From: Paenibacillus faecis
GTDB lineage: Bacteria; Bacillota; Bacilli; Paenibacillales; Paenibacillaceae
Assembly (NCBI RefSeq): GCF_008084145.1
Contig: NZ_VSDO01000005.1
Location: 248,001-312,000 of the forward strand
DNA length: 64,000 nucleotides
Direction of reading: 5' to 3'
Shown: positions 27,090 to 35,445 of the stretch, piece after piece
Position numbering within the stretch: the first letter of the stretch is position 1
Layout: every line of letters starts with the position of its first letter
The notes under the pieces: model-generated
What the model was told of the DNA's origin: nothing
The model's database searches: none
What the model saw: only the letters and a program-made list of their open reading frames with translations
Made by a program: the position numbers and the translations under genes

Positions 27090-27746
27090 TCAAAATTTCT
27101 CCGGAAATTGCTTGACGATGCCTTCCGTCAAGATATCCGCTAGATGAATCACGTGGATTTCATTTTTATCGGTGGCGGCAATATCCGCTTTCCAATCTCC
27201 TTTGAGACAGTTAATGACGATCTCATTAATTAACTGAAGATGCGTGTAGAGCATATCCTGCAGCGTCTTAAACTGCCAGTTGGGATTGGCGTTGCTTAAA
27301 AATTTGGCGATATCGTCGGCGTTTCTGTGCCAATCCTTCTCCAATTTTGCCATGTCCGCTTGATTGCCCGCTTTGGCGGCCGCTACAATTTTTCCCGCGA
27401 TCAAAATGTGCTCCCTTAACAGGTCCGCCAGTTTATTGCCGGCGGCTTCCCCATAATAAGGCTTGATTACATTGCCGATGTCCTGCTGGTTCCGCAAAAG
27501 CCGATCCAACACGTCCTTCTGATCCGCACGATTCGACATCGCACTGACAATGTAGCTCCGGGTCCATATCGTATGGTCGATCCAAACCTTTTGCATATCG
27601 CCTTTCAACTGCACCATTTTGGGGCTTAGGCATATCGCCTCTTTCTGCCCGTTTGTGTTTGTGATCGCGTGCGCGGTTAAGGGCTGCACCATGCTGCAAA
27701 CAAGCACGGACGTTAACAACCATGCCGTGAACCATTTATTTTTCAT
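27090..27746 (-). CDS. Secreted four-helix-type protein
   Basis: A 218-residue protein with a signal peptide (1-28, MKNKWFTAWLLTSVLV, cleavage near AHA) and a mature all-alpha domain with regularly spaced helices (IWTRSYIVSAMSNRADQKDV, LLRNQQDIGNVIKPYYGEAA, LADLLREHILIAGKIVAAAK). It looks like a four-helix bundle related to proteins of unknown function that are common in Bacilli. AAAGGAG precedes the ATG. No catalytic or metal motif is clear. Monocistronic. Confidence 0.7.
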   Translation of the reverse strand: MKNKWFTAWLLTSVLVCSMVQPLTAHAITNTNGQKEAICLSPKMVQLKGDMQKVWIDHTIWTRSYIVSAMSNRADQKDVLDRLLRNQQDIGNVIKPYYGEAAGNKLADLLREHILIAGKIVAAAKAGNQADMAKLEKDWHRNADDIAKFLSNANPNWQFKTLQDMLYTHLQLINEIVINCLKGDWKADIAATDKNEIHVIHLADILTEGIVKQFPEKF

Positions 27747-27891
27747 CCATCCTGCTCCTTTGTACGTGTGGAATATAATCGGTCATCTTAGTGTGTTTAA
27801 AATATCCAGTTATATACAGGGGGGATTTTCATTCTCTATAAATAATTTGCCAAAAGATCAAATGCACATACTATTTGAAATATCCGACTTA

Positions 27892-27900
27892 TGGTAATAT
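27892..27900 (+). promoter_or_regulatory. Extended -10 promoter of the small toxin gene
   Basis: TGGTAATAT (TGn plus taatat at 27895-27900), 65 bases before the toxin start; a ttgaaa lies at 27875-27880 with short spacing. Confidence 0.45.
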
Positions 27901-27964
27901 TTAGGTTGTACAACTGAACGGATGTAAGGGCGGTCGGCTAATCTCCCGGAAGGGAGGTGATGCC

Positions 27965-28048
27965 ATGGAAGTATACCAAGCTTTGACGCTGATGATTTCA
28001 TTTGCGACATTGGTTGTGTTGATACTTTCGTTCCATAAAAGGAAATAG
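27965..28048 (+). CDS. Type I toxin, putative holin-like small membrane peptide
   Basis: A 27-residue peptide: short N-terminus, one hydrophobic helix (ALTLMISFATLVVLILSF) and a basic tail HKRK. This matches the TxpA/BsrG-like 'putative holin-like toxin' group of membrane peptides controlled by antisense RNA. AAGGGAGGTGATG gives a strong Shine-Dalgarno. That site is locked in the hairpin ctccc-ggaa-gggag (27943-27956), and ggcggtcggc at 27929-27938 can pair with gccgaccgc at 28088-28096, as in metastable type I toxin mRNAs. The antitoxin RNA should be convergent from downstream, but I cannot place it exactly. Confidence 0.78.
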   Translation: MEVYQALTLMISFATLVVLILSFHKRK

Positions 28049-28119
28049 ACCGCCCTGGTAGGACACGGTCTATTCCGTCGTTCCGATGCCGACCGCTCTT
28101 ATAGCGGAAGTTGTGCAGA

Positions 28120-28145
28120 GGGGCCGGTTGCAGCCGGTCCCTTAT
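28120..28145 (+). terminator. Hairpin downstream of the type I toxin
   Basis: Stem ggggccgg / ccggtccc with one G-U pair and loop ttgcag, then ttatatag. Likely the 3' end of the toxin mRNA. Confidence 0.6.
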
Positions 28146-28187
28146 ATAGTTTTATCTTAGCATATAGAAAATTATACCTCAAGAATA

Positions 28188-28683
28188 ATGAGACCCGCTC
28201 CAGAAGGGGGATTGGCAACTCCAATGCGTAATAAAAAGAAAATCCGGGGTTGGAAGCGAAAAATTAGGCAGATTGAACAATGGAAAATGCGACATATTGA
28301 TTTGGACATCGGACAGTTAGGTCGTAATGGTAGAGACACAGGTGGTAGTGGCTTTTCGCGAAAGCTTAAACTACTACGATCATGTTTTCCATGAGAGTAA
28401 CGATCAAAAAGCATTTCCTGTGCAACAATTTGGTGCAGTACCTGGCTTGCAAAAATGGAAATGGGACCATGTTATTGAGACAGCTGATTATTGCCTCTCT
28501 GAGCTTCAGGAGGACGTCGAACTAGGGGTTAGGACCGCAAAAGAAGTAGAATCCATAAAATACAGGTCGTACAAGACCTCAACTGTTAAATTTAGTTATG
28601 GTGAAGACACCGTGTATCATGTGAAAATTCGAGATGTTTGGTTAGGCGAGAGTTCAAAAAGATGCAAATCTGCAGGTATTTAA
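28188..28683 (+). pseudogene. Frameshifted hypothetical gene with repeat-derived C-terminus
   Basis: Two overlapping frames look like parts of one gene. The first (from 28188; real start perhaps MRNKKKIRGWKRK at 28224) encodes a basic N-terminus IRQIEQWKMRHIDLDIGQL. The second (28327-28683) carries on with VVVAFRESLNYYDHVF and LQKWKWDHVIETADYCLSEL. The join near 28330-28350 looks like a deletion plus frameshift. The last codons, SSKRCKSAGI, come from interspersed repeat copy B, which supplies the stop. Function unknown. Confidence 0.55.
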
Positions 28684-28844
28684 GCCGATCCCCGAGGGGA
28701 ATTCGAAAAAAGATGCAAATCTGCAGGTATTTCTAGTGAATTTAGAGATAGGAGCCGGTTTCGTCAAAAATTCCTGCAGATTTGCAGGAATTTTCAAAAT
28801 TTGGGGTCCGAACAAGAAAAAAGCATGCAGATTTGCAGGAATTC
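28656..28844 (-). repeat. Interspersed repeat family 1, copy B (inverted)
   Basis: A 189-bp element in reverse orientation: two aaaaagatgcaaatctgcagg blocks, then ccggtttcgtcaaaaattcctgc, then the attcctgcagatttgcaggaat palindrome and a terminal gcaggaattc. Same family as the copies at 23161, 42534 and 47868. Confidence 0.88.
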
Positions 28845-28914
28845 TATGTTATCCAAGTGTATACCAATATGATTCAGAAGGTACCGGGTGATCTTTAATC
28901 GAACTCCGTGCATC

Positions 28915-29742
28915 CTACGGAATTAGTTTTTTCTTGATAGGAAAACAAATCTCCGTTAATAAGTTGGCAGATTCGTTAGCCTCTTCAGGGGAGATATGAT
29001 AAATGTTGAATTGGGGGCCGTTCAGTTCATAATCATTATCTAAGATCCAATGAGCAACGGTTTCATTCACTTCACTAAGTTTGTTATAGTGTCCTTCGTA
29101 AATAAATGAAGCTACGGTTTGTTCATTTTCTGTTTTAATATTTGCTTCCCGCAGATTTTCATAATCCCCTGAAATGGATTTTTGAACTTCAACATCAATT
29201 CTTTGATTTTGGACATCTTCTTCGTAAAAAACGGCTGTATTATAATGCGGGTAGCTTAGTCGTATATTCCGGGCGCGAATGATCCTGGACAGTTTTGTCC
29301 ATAACAGGGTTTCATCCTGATACTGCTTGAGCTGTGCGCGTAAATAAATCACCCGTCTTTGCGGAATCTTCTTCGCTGTAACCGTATATTTTGATGCGTC
29401 TTTCTGAGCGTTTAGATGTTTAATCATGGAGTTGATCAACAATATCTTATCTTGCTTCTCATTTATTTCCTCCTGCAATTGTGCCGCTTGCATATTCAAG
29501 AACTTCATCAGATGAATGTCCTCATCATATTCATATAAAATCTTTTTTATCAGATGCAGACTGAATCCCATGGTTTTCAACATGTTTATTTTGTTAGCTA
29601 TTGCTAACTGGTGCTCATAATAATACCGATAACCTGTACTTTCATCAATAAAGCCTGGGGGAAGTAAATCAATGTCAGCATAATGCCTCAGCATCTTAGT
29701 GCTTAACTGCGAAAGTATTGAAAAGTCACTAATTCTAAGCAT
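28915..29742 (-). CDS. MerR family regulator with GyrI-like effector domain
   Basis: A 275-residue MerR/BmrR-type regulator. The HTH is at residues 1-70 (LRISDFSILSQLSTKMLRHY then IDLLPPGFIDESTGYRYY), a dimerisation helix at about 75-115, and a C-terminal GyrI-like ligand-binding domain at about 125-275 (RVIYLRAQL, FIYEGHYNKLSEV). The start MLRIS at 29742, with GGGAGG upstream, is chosen over 29760. It follows the ABC exporter genes on the same strand and probably senses the exported compound. Confidence 0.85.
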   Translation of the reverse strand: MLRISDFSILSQLSTKMLRHYADIDLLPPGFIDESTGYRYYYEHQLAIANKINMLKTMGFSLHLIKKILYEYDEDIHLMKFLNMQAAQLQEEINEKQDKILLINSMIKHLNAQKDASKYTVTAKKIPQRRVIYLRAQLKQYQDETLLWTKLSRIIRARNIRLSYPHYNTAVFYEEDVQNQRIDVEVQKSISGDYENLREANIKTENEQTVASFIYEGHYNKLSEVNETVAHWILDNDYELNGPQFNIYHISPEEANESANLLTEICFPIKKKLIP

Positions 29743-29762
29743 CGAAATCCTCCCCAACATGA

Positions 29763-30506
29763 CTAGTTTCTGGTTTTCAATACATGTACAGCGATCAGAA
29801 ATGCCAAAACGCCCAGGGTCAGGAGTAATAAGAAGGTTCCTAGTATAGAGTTCCAGTTAATAGAGTTTTGTAAAATTAACTCCCTTATACAATTTATAAC
29901 ATAGGTGAAAGGGTTTAACGAGACCGGGATTTTGAAAGAAGCCGGGATATATTCATAAGACATCAGTGAAGTGCTCACGAAAAAGATGGGAAGTATCAAT
30001 GTATTGACAATGGCCAAAAAGGAGTTTTCCGTTTTAAAAATCATACTAAGTGCATAGGAGAGGCTTGCTACAAAAAAAACGGATAAGAAAATTAAACCAA
30101 TAATAAGTAGGCACCCGAGCACTCCAGTTGCTATTTTGACGGACAGGAAAAAAGAAAAAATAAAGAGTATAAAAACTTCGACAAAAGTTAAAATAGCTGC
30201 ATCAAAAATATGCCCTAATACGATAGAGCTTCTTTTCACAGGAGAGATGAATATTCGATAAAAAATCCCGTCGGATTTCCAGGAGTAGTTAGAAATTCCG
30301 CTCATACCGGATGAAGTTAGCGTTACGAGAATGAGAATTCCCGGAAGTGTATAAGCCGTATAATTATCACCAACATACGTTTCCGATTGGAACATCGTAG
30401 TAAATAACAGTAGCCAAATTAACGGCTGTATGAGTGTCATAATTATAGTTTCCATATTTTTAAACCGCCATTTTACATTTCTCATGACAATGCTGAAGGT
30501 TCTCAT
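29763..30506 (-). CDS. ABC-2 type transporter permease
   Basis: A 247-residue integral membrane protein with six hydrophobic segments (ETIIMTLIQPLIWLLLFTTM, LPGILILVTLTSSGMSGI, and others), typical of drug-exporter permeases of the DrrB/NodJ type. The start MRTFSIVMRN at 30506 follows GGGGAGG. It lies between the ATPase gene (26 bases upstream) and the MerR regulator (20 bases downstream) in one operon. Confidence 0.87.
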   Translation of the reverse strand: MRTFSIVMRNVKWRFKNMETIIMTLIQPLIWLLLFTTMFQSETYVGDNYTAYTLPGILILVTLTSSGMSGISNYSWKSDGIFYRIFISPVKRSSIVLGHIFDAAILTFVEVFILFIFSFFLSVKIATGVLGCLLIIGLIFLSVFFVASLSYALSMIFKTENSFLAIVNTLILPIFFVSTSLMSYEYIPASFKIPVSLNPFTYVINCIRELILQNSINWNSILGTFLLLLTLGVLAFLIAVHVLKTRN

Positions 30507-30531
30507 TTTACTTCCTCCCCGTATAATCAAT

Positions 30532-31482
30532 TTATAAGTTCATCTTTATGGGCTGACTAGTGAATTTCAGGAAAATATCGGATAATGAAGGATTTTGAAT
30601 CTCTATGGCACAAAATCCAACATGATTCTCGGTTAATAATAAATTGCTTTTGGCGAAGCCTTCGGAGCTGTCATCTACAGAGATGTATAATGTCTTTTCC
30701 TCGACTCTTACGTGTTTGATAACGTCCTGAGCATTCAAACGTTCTACGATCGCAGCAATATCATCAACGGTATTAAGTTCAACTCGAATAACAGGTTCGC
30801 TGAAATATTTCCTAAGTTCTTCCATGCTACCTTGAATTAGTGGTTGCCCGTCTTTCATAATACAAATGGTATCGCTTAGTAATTGGGCTTCTTCCAAATA
30901 ATGAGTTGTCAAAAATATGGTCGTGTTAAACTTCTCTTGAATCGTCTTCATCATTTGCCACAAAATCTGTCTTGATTCTATATCCAAACCGACGGTTGGC
31001 TCATCCAAAAATAAAACTTTGGGATGGGATATCATACTCATGGCAATATCGAGCCGTCTTGCCACCCCTCCAGAATATTCGGAAACATTATAATCACAAT
31101 ATTCGGTTAGGTGAAAGGCTTGAATTAGTTCTTCACTGCGAGCTTGGATCGTGGCTGAGTCCAGTCCGAACAGTCTGCCTTGAAACTGCAAATTCTCCTT
31201 AAGCGACATATGTTTGTCTATGGATGTATGTTGTGCGACACAGGAGATGCAGTTTCGGATGCTTTGGCTATCATTCTTCAAATGATACCCCATAATTGTG
31301 ATTTCCCCGGAAGTCGGTAAGATGTAAGTGGTCAAAATGTTAATCAATGTTGATTTCCCCACCCCGTTTTGACCAAGCAGCGAAAAGATTTCTCCCTGAG
31401 AGACCGTTAAGTTGAAATTGTGTAAAGCCTTTTTTCCGTTTTTGAATGTCTTATTTAGTTCTCTCACCGTAATAGCTTCCAA
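30532..31482 (-). CDS. ABC transporter ATP-binding protein (DrrA-like)
   Basis: A 316-residue ATPase with Walker A GQNGVGKST near 36, Q-loop CVAQHTSIDKHMS, signature SGGVARRLDIA near 139, Walker B VLFLDEPTVGLD near 158 and switch His in FLTTHYLEEA. The C-terminal extension fits the drug-exporter DrrA class. The signature reads SGGVARR rather than the usual SGGMRRR. TTG at 31482 has AAGGGAG 8 bases upstream; the GTG at 31491 overlaps that site. With the permease it forms a multidrug-type exporter. Confidence 0.88.
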   Translation of the reverse strand: MEAITVRELNKTFKNGKKALHNFNLTVSQGEIFSLLGQNGVGKSTLINILTTYILPTSGEITIMGYHLKNDSQSIRNCISCVAQHTSIDKHMSLKENLQFQGRLFGLDSATIQARSEELIQAFHLTEYCDYNVSEYSGGVARRLDIAMSMISHPKVLFLDEPTVGLDIESRQILWQMMKTIQEKFNTTIFLTTHYLEEAQLLSDTICIMKDGQPLIQGSMEELRKYFSEPVIRVELNTVDDIAAIVERLNAQDVIKHVRVEEKTLYISVDDSSEGFAKSNLLLTENHVGFCAIEIQNPSLSDIFLKFTSQPIKMNL

Positions 31483-31642
31483 TGGTTTCACTCCCTTATT
31501 GGTTATGCAAAGCGATCATAAACTATCCTACAATGGGAAAGTCAAGGGGCTTATGTTGAGCGCTCTTTCCTATTTCAGTTGCACCACAACATTTTTCAAC
31601 ATTGCACGTCTATACAAAAAAATGGAAAGTGGTGATCGCGTC

Positions 31643-32869
31643 GTGCGACGAATGATTACGATATTATGGCTATGTGCCGGGTTGCTTGCTTCTGTTGCTT
31701 TTCCGTTACAGGCTGGCTCTGCACAGGCAGCGAAATCCGAGCTGCCGATCATGGAAAGTGACGCGGCCGTGTTTCAAGTGAACCCGCACAAAATATCCGC
31801 AAAATTGAACAAGTCCACCATCACCTTGGATTCGGAGTCCTTGAAGGCATCTCCGCTGCTTAGGAAGAACGGCAACCTCTACTTACCGATCAAGTGGCTG
31901 GAGCTAGCGCATGTGGGAAAGATCATGAAAAGTACAAAAACGAATAGTTATTGGGTCGATTTTAGTCCAGGTCATCCGACTACCTTTTCTAACCTTCATT
32001 TCAGGGCTAACAGCTCCAAGCTATATATTGAAGGGAACGGCAAACTTACCGTGCTTGAGGATGCCCAGAAAATTCTGCCGCCGTTTATGAAAAACAATAC
32101 GCTGTACATTCCGGTTTCAATGTTGCCGAAGATGAACATCAACTACAAGTGGAGCCGGGGAACTTTGCAGTTGACGTGGAATGAGATGTCAGCGAAGGTC
32201 CTGCACCCTGTCTATACGACAGAAGCGGGGCGTATTACGTTCAGTTCATTGGTCCAAAAAGGGTACGGAGACGTTTATTTAATGCATAGCATGGGATTTG
32301 GCGGTATGACCGCCGTTAGTGTTTTAAAAGGGCCAGAGACCATCGACAAGTCGATTAAAATGGGAAATCGTGAGTTTAGTCGGGTTGAATTTACCGTTGA
32401 TCTCCGTCCAGGACCGAATCCGCTGCAGGTTCATTCCAATGACAATCCATCTGCAGACATCGTCGTCCATCGGATTGTTAAGGATCCGTCCTTGATTCCT
32501 ATCCGATATGTTTATGATGAGTATAAGAAAGATATTGTGTTCAATAAGCCAACACAAGGCTTCGTGCGGGTACAGGCTGGAGAAGCCATAGAGATTAGCG
32601 GATCTGTCATTACGGAATATATTCAGAGTCAGGTTCTTGGATTTCAATTGACGAAGTTTCAGCATGGAGACTATCAAACAAGCGGCGAGAAAACAGTCGT
32701 TCAGATGAACGAGAATAAGGAGTTTAACGGGTCGGTCACGATCAATGAGCCTGGCAATTATTTGATTAATATACTTAGTCCGGACGTGTTCGTCGGGGGA
32801 ATGACTTCGCCGTACGGCTCGATGAAGTGGGCGGAGATAGCGGTGGAAGTATTGCCGAAAGACAAATAG
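31643..32869 (+). CDS. Exported copper amine oxidase N-terminal-like (stalk) domain protein
   Basis: A 408-residue exported protein. GTG 31643 with GTGGTGATC upstream is preferred over the ATG at 31622 and the far-upstream ATG. Signal peptide about 1-28 (MITILWLCAGLLASVAF, cleavage near AQA). Residues about 45-160 resemble the stalk/copper amine oxidase N-terminal domain (LRKNGNLYLPIKWLEL, MKNNTLYIPVSMLPKM) common in Paenibacillus surface proteins. The remainder is beta-rich and unassigned. It is divergent from the ABC exporter. Confidence 0.72.
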   Translation: MRRMITILWLCAGLLASVAFPLQAGSAQAAKSELPIMESDAAVFQVNPHKISAKLNKSTITLDSESLKASPLLRKNGNLYLPIKWLELAHVGKIMKSTKTNSYWVDFSPGHPTTFSNLHFRANSSKLYIEGNGKLTVLEDAQKILPPFMKNNTLYIPVSMLPKMNINYKWSRGTLQLTWNEMSAKVLHPVYTTEAGRITFSSLVQKGYGDVYLMHSMGFGGMTAVSVLKGPETIDKSIKMGNREFSRVEFTVDLRPGPNPLQVHSNDNPSADIVVHRIVKDPSLIPIRYVYDEYKKDIVFNKPTQGFVRVQAGEAIEISGSVITEYIQSQVLGFQLTKFQHGDYQTSGEKTVVQMNENKEFNGSVTINEPGNYLINILSPDVFVGGMTSPYGSMKWAEIAVEVLPKDK

Positions 32870-32905
32870 CGGGAACAATTAAGAACTATGCGTTATACGC
32901 ATGCA

Positions 32906-32932
32906 GGGCTATCCATGGGATAGCTCTTTTTT
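32906..32932 (+). terminator. Terminator after the stalk-domain gene
   Basis: Stem gggctatcc / ggatagctc with loop atg, then tttttta. Confidence 0.75.
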
Positions 32933-33066
32933 ATACTTTTCCCCCATGCGACCAGATCACTCCCAACAGCCAATTGTAAAATATTAGGGGATAACACCTT
33001 TAATTTGTGAAGTTTAATGTATGCGCTTCCTTCCTATACATTTCAAGTAAAAGGAGGTGACAGTGC

Positions 33067-33141
33067 GTGTTAGTTACTCCCTGGAGACGCCAGGGGGAAG
33101 ACCAAAACATTTCAGGAGGTACAATGCATGTTCAAGTTTAA
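33067..33141 (+). other. Possible leader ORF and hairpin upstream of the xylanase gene
   Basis: A perfect AGGAGGTGA site (33052-33060) precedes a 24-codon ORF (GTG 33067) that overlaps the xylanase start by 14 bases. A 6-bp hairpin ccctgg/ccaggg (33079-33095) lies between this site and the xylanase's own AGGAGG. It could couple translation or stabilise the message. Confidence 0.4.
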
Positions 33142-33760
33142 AAAGAAAGTTCTGGCAACTTTTATGGCGGCTGCCATGAGTCTTAGCTTGTTTTCGGTTA
33201 CCGCCAGCGCGAATACGTATTGGCAAAATTGGACCGACGGCGGCGGGACCGTGAACGCGGTCAACGGATCGGGCGGCAATTACAGTGTGACATGGCAAAA
33301 TACCGGGAATTTTGTGGTCGGTAAAGGCTGGGCCAACGGATCGCCAAATCGAACGATCAACTATAACGCCGGCGTCTGGGCCCCGTCCGGGAATGCGTAT
33401 TTGACGCTTTATGGATGGACGCGGAACTCGCTGATCGAATATTACGTCGTTGACAGCTGGGGGACTTACAGACCAACCGGAACATATAAAGGCACCGTGA
33501 CCAGTGATGGTGGTACTTATGACATCTATACGACGATGCGATACAACGCACCTTCGATTGACGGAACGCAGACGTTCCAACAGTTCTGGAGCGTCCGGCA
33601 GTCGAAAAGACCGACCGGAAGCAACGTGGCCATCACGTTTGGCAACCATGTCAACGCGTGGAGAAGTAAAGGCATGAACTTGGGAAGCAGTTGGGCTTAC
33701 CAGGTGCTGGCGACGGAGGGGTACCAAAGCAGCGGCAGCTCCAACGTGACGGTGTGGTAA
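33128..33760 (+). CDS. xynA: Endo-1,4-beta-xylanase, GH family 11
   Basis: A 210-residue secreted GH11 xylanase. Signal peptide 1-28 (cleavage at TASA/N); the mature part of about 182 residues is the usual single jelly-roll domain size. Catalytic nucleophile E104 in IEYYVVDSWG and acid/base E197 in ATEGYQSSG are both present; the thumb region is YNAPSIDGTQTF. It cleaves internal beta-1,4 xylan bonds outside the cell. AGGAGG precedes the ATG; a possible leader ORF lies just upstream. No carbohydrate-binding module. Confidence 0.96.
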   Translation: MFKFKKKVLATFMAAAMSLSLFSVTASANTYWQNWTDGGGTVNAVNGSGGNYSVTWQNTGNFVVGKGWANGSPNRTINYNAGVWAPSGNAYLTLYGWTRNSLIEYYVVDSWGTYRPTGTYKGTVTSDGGTYDIYTTMRYNAPSIDGTQTFQQFWSVRQSKRPTGSNVAITFGNHVNAWRSKGMNLGSSWAYQVLATEGYQSSGSSNVTVW

Positions 33761-33790
33761 TCGCTGTAACCGGATAGAAGTTCATTTTGC

Positions 33791-33809
33791 TGAGGCCGCT
33801 CTCGGCCTC
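33791..33809 (+). terminator. Hairpin downstream of the xylanase gene
   Basis: Stem gaggccg/cggcctc with loop ctct. No proper T-run follows, so termination is uncertain. Confidence 0.4.
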
Positions 33810-33881
33810 TCAGCCGGGCGGCCTTATTAAACTACATACTGCGGAAAGAGGGCTATTCCTAGTTCTAAAGGAGATCTATCG

Positions 33882-34727
33882 ATGAGAAAGCTATTGATTT
33901 TTCCAGTGCTGGTCATCTTGGTTGTCATAAGCGCCTGTTCATCGGAAAAACCGGCCGAGAAGAAGGGTGACTTGGTTTTCGTCAAAGGCGGGTCTTTTAA
34001 AAACACAAAGTCCAGTTTCTATGGGAAAAATATAACCCCTGCCGACTTTTATATCGGCAAATATGAGGTGACGCAGCGAGAGTGGGTGGAAATCATGGGA
34101 AGCAATCCCTCCCAATTCAGAGGCGACGATTTGCCGGTGGAAATGGTAAGTTGGTACGACGTTATCGAGTATTGCAATCAAAGGAGTCTAAAAGAGGGGT
34201 TAACCCCGGTTTACAATATAGATAAGCAGACGAAGGACCCGAACAACAAGAGCGAATACGACCCTTTGAAATGGACGGTAACGATCCATGAGGGGGCCAA
34301 CGGTTACCGGCTGCCGACGGAAGCGGAGTGGGAATATGCCGCCGGCGGGGGGCAGATGAGCAAAAGCTACACCTACAGCGGAAGCGATCGGGCGGAGGAA
34401 GCGGCATGGTATTGGCGGAACGCCGGAGACCGATACTTATCCGGAGACTGGAACTGGTCCAGCATCGAAAGCAACAACAGCCAGCCCCGATCCGTCGGTC
34501 TCAAGAAACCCAATGAGCTGGGACTTTATGATATGTCGGGCAATGTCAGGGAATGGTGCTGGGATTGGTATGGAGAAGATTCGGCAAGCAGCGGCGGTGC
34601 GTTCCGCGTGGTGAAGGGCGGCGGTTGGATCGGCGACGTCAGCAGCAGCGAGCTGTCTTTTCGGGGCAAGTTCGAAGCGAGCGGCTTTGGCCCCGATCAG
34701 GGTTTTCGGGTAAGTCGCAGCAAGTAG
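33882..34727 (+). CDS. Formylglycine-generating-enzyme-like (SUMF1) lipoprotein
   Basis: A 281-residue lipoprotein with a signal segment and lipobox ISAC (Cys19). The mature protein is a SUMF1/FGE-type C-lectin fold: FVKGGSF near 28, YEVTQREWVEIMGSNPSQF near 59, NGYRLPTEAEWEYAAGGG near 140, LYDMSGNVREWCWDWYG near 210 and GGGWIGD, ending QGFRVSRS. Most such bacterial proteins lack sulfatase-activating activity and bind ligands or modify proteins. The cysteine pair of true FGE is not evident. AAAGGAG precedes the ATG. Confidence 0.87.
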   Translation: MRKLLIFPVLVILVVISACSSEKPAEKKGDLVFVKGGSFKNTKSSFYGKNITPADFYIGKYEVTQREWVEIMGSNPSQFRGDDLPVEMVSWYDVIEYCNQRSLKEGLTPVYNIDKQTKDPNNKSEYDPLKWTVTIHEGANGYRLPTEAEWEYAAGGGQMSKSYTYSGSDRAEEAAWYWRNAGDRYLSGDWNWSSIESNNSQPRSVGLKKPNELGLYDMSGNVREWCWDWYGEDSASSGGAFRVVKGGGWIGDVSSSELSFRGKFEASGFGPDQGFRVSRSK

Positions 34728-34773
34728 ACGGGCTCCGAAGTTTTAGAAATAGGTGTATTATAGTAATATTGAG

Positions 34774-34805
34774 GCCTTTCTTCCTCTGACGGAGAAGGGC
34801 TTTTT
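34774..34805 (+). terminator. Terminator after the FGE-like gene
   Basis: Stem gcctttct / agaagggc (one G-U pair) with an 11-base loop, then ttttt. Confidence 0.65.
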
Positions 34806-34917
34806 GCATGCCTCGCGGAAAACACAAGAAGAACACAACTTTTGTCTATACTTGTCAAACGGTCGGAAGAAATTGGACAGGCCGGAGATCAAGCCGAATG
34901 ATGTGGAGTGATTTATA

Positions 34918-35445
34918 ATGAAAAAAGTGTTTCCGTCCGTATTGACGCTGGGCAATTTATTGTTGGGCTTTTCCGCTATTTTATTCGTATATCAGGGCCA
35001 AACCGCAGCCTCCATGATGCTGATTTTGCTGGGGTTGTTCTGTGATTTTTTCGACGGTTTTTGCGCCAGAAAGCTGAATGCCGTCTCGGAGCTGGGCAAG
35101 GAGCTGGATTCGCTGGCCGATCTTGTCACCTTCGGGATCGCACCCGCCGCACTGGCCTACGTCACTTCGCTGCAAGAGATTCGCGTATGGGGAGCGGTCA
35201 GCTGCTTGGCTTACGTCTGCTGCGGTGCCCTGCGTCTAGCGCGCTTTAATGCTGCGCAGAGCCATATGCCGGGCTTTGTCGGGATGCCGATCCCGCTGGC
35301 GGCCCTGCTCGTTCTGCTGTTGAGCGTGTCTTTGCCGCCGCTGTTCGTGGCGTTCGGAACGCTGCTGCTTAGTTTGCTGATGGTCAGCAGAATTTCTTTT
35401 CCCAGTTTGAAAAAAATAAAGCCCGAAGTGGCAGAGGACTGCTGA
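34918..35445 (+). CDS. pssA: CDP-diacylglycerol-serine O-phosphatidyltransferase
   Basis: A 175-residue membrane enzyme with the CDP-alcohol phosphotransferase signature: CDFFDGFCARKL near 42-53, then GKELDSLADLVTF near 61-73 (D-x2-D-G-x2-A-R-x8-G-x3-D-x3-D). It makes phosphatidylserine from CDP-diacylglycerol and serine, the route to phosphatidylethanolamine. Several hydrophobic segments. It overlaps the DedA gene by one base and leads into a two-component system, which suggests envelope-related regulation. No decarboxylase gene is adjacent. Confidence 0.9.
   Translation: MKKVFPSVLTLGNLLLGFSAILFVYQGQTAASMMLILLGLFCDFFDGFCARKLNAVSELGKELDSLADLVTFGIAPAALAYVTSLQEIRVWGAVSCLAYVCCGALRLARFNAAQSHMPGFVGMPIPLAALLVLLLSVSLPPLFVAFGTLLLSLLMVSRISFPSLKKIKPEVAEDC

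Noticed and set aside
33074..33727. 217-codon minus-strand ORF opposite the xylanase
   Set aside because: The GH11 gene on the plus strand has a signal peptide and both catalytic Glu; the reverse frame has no support.
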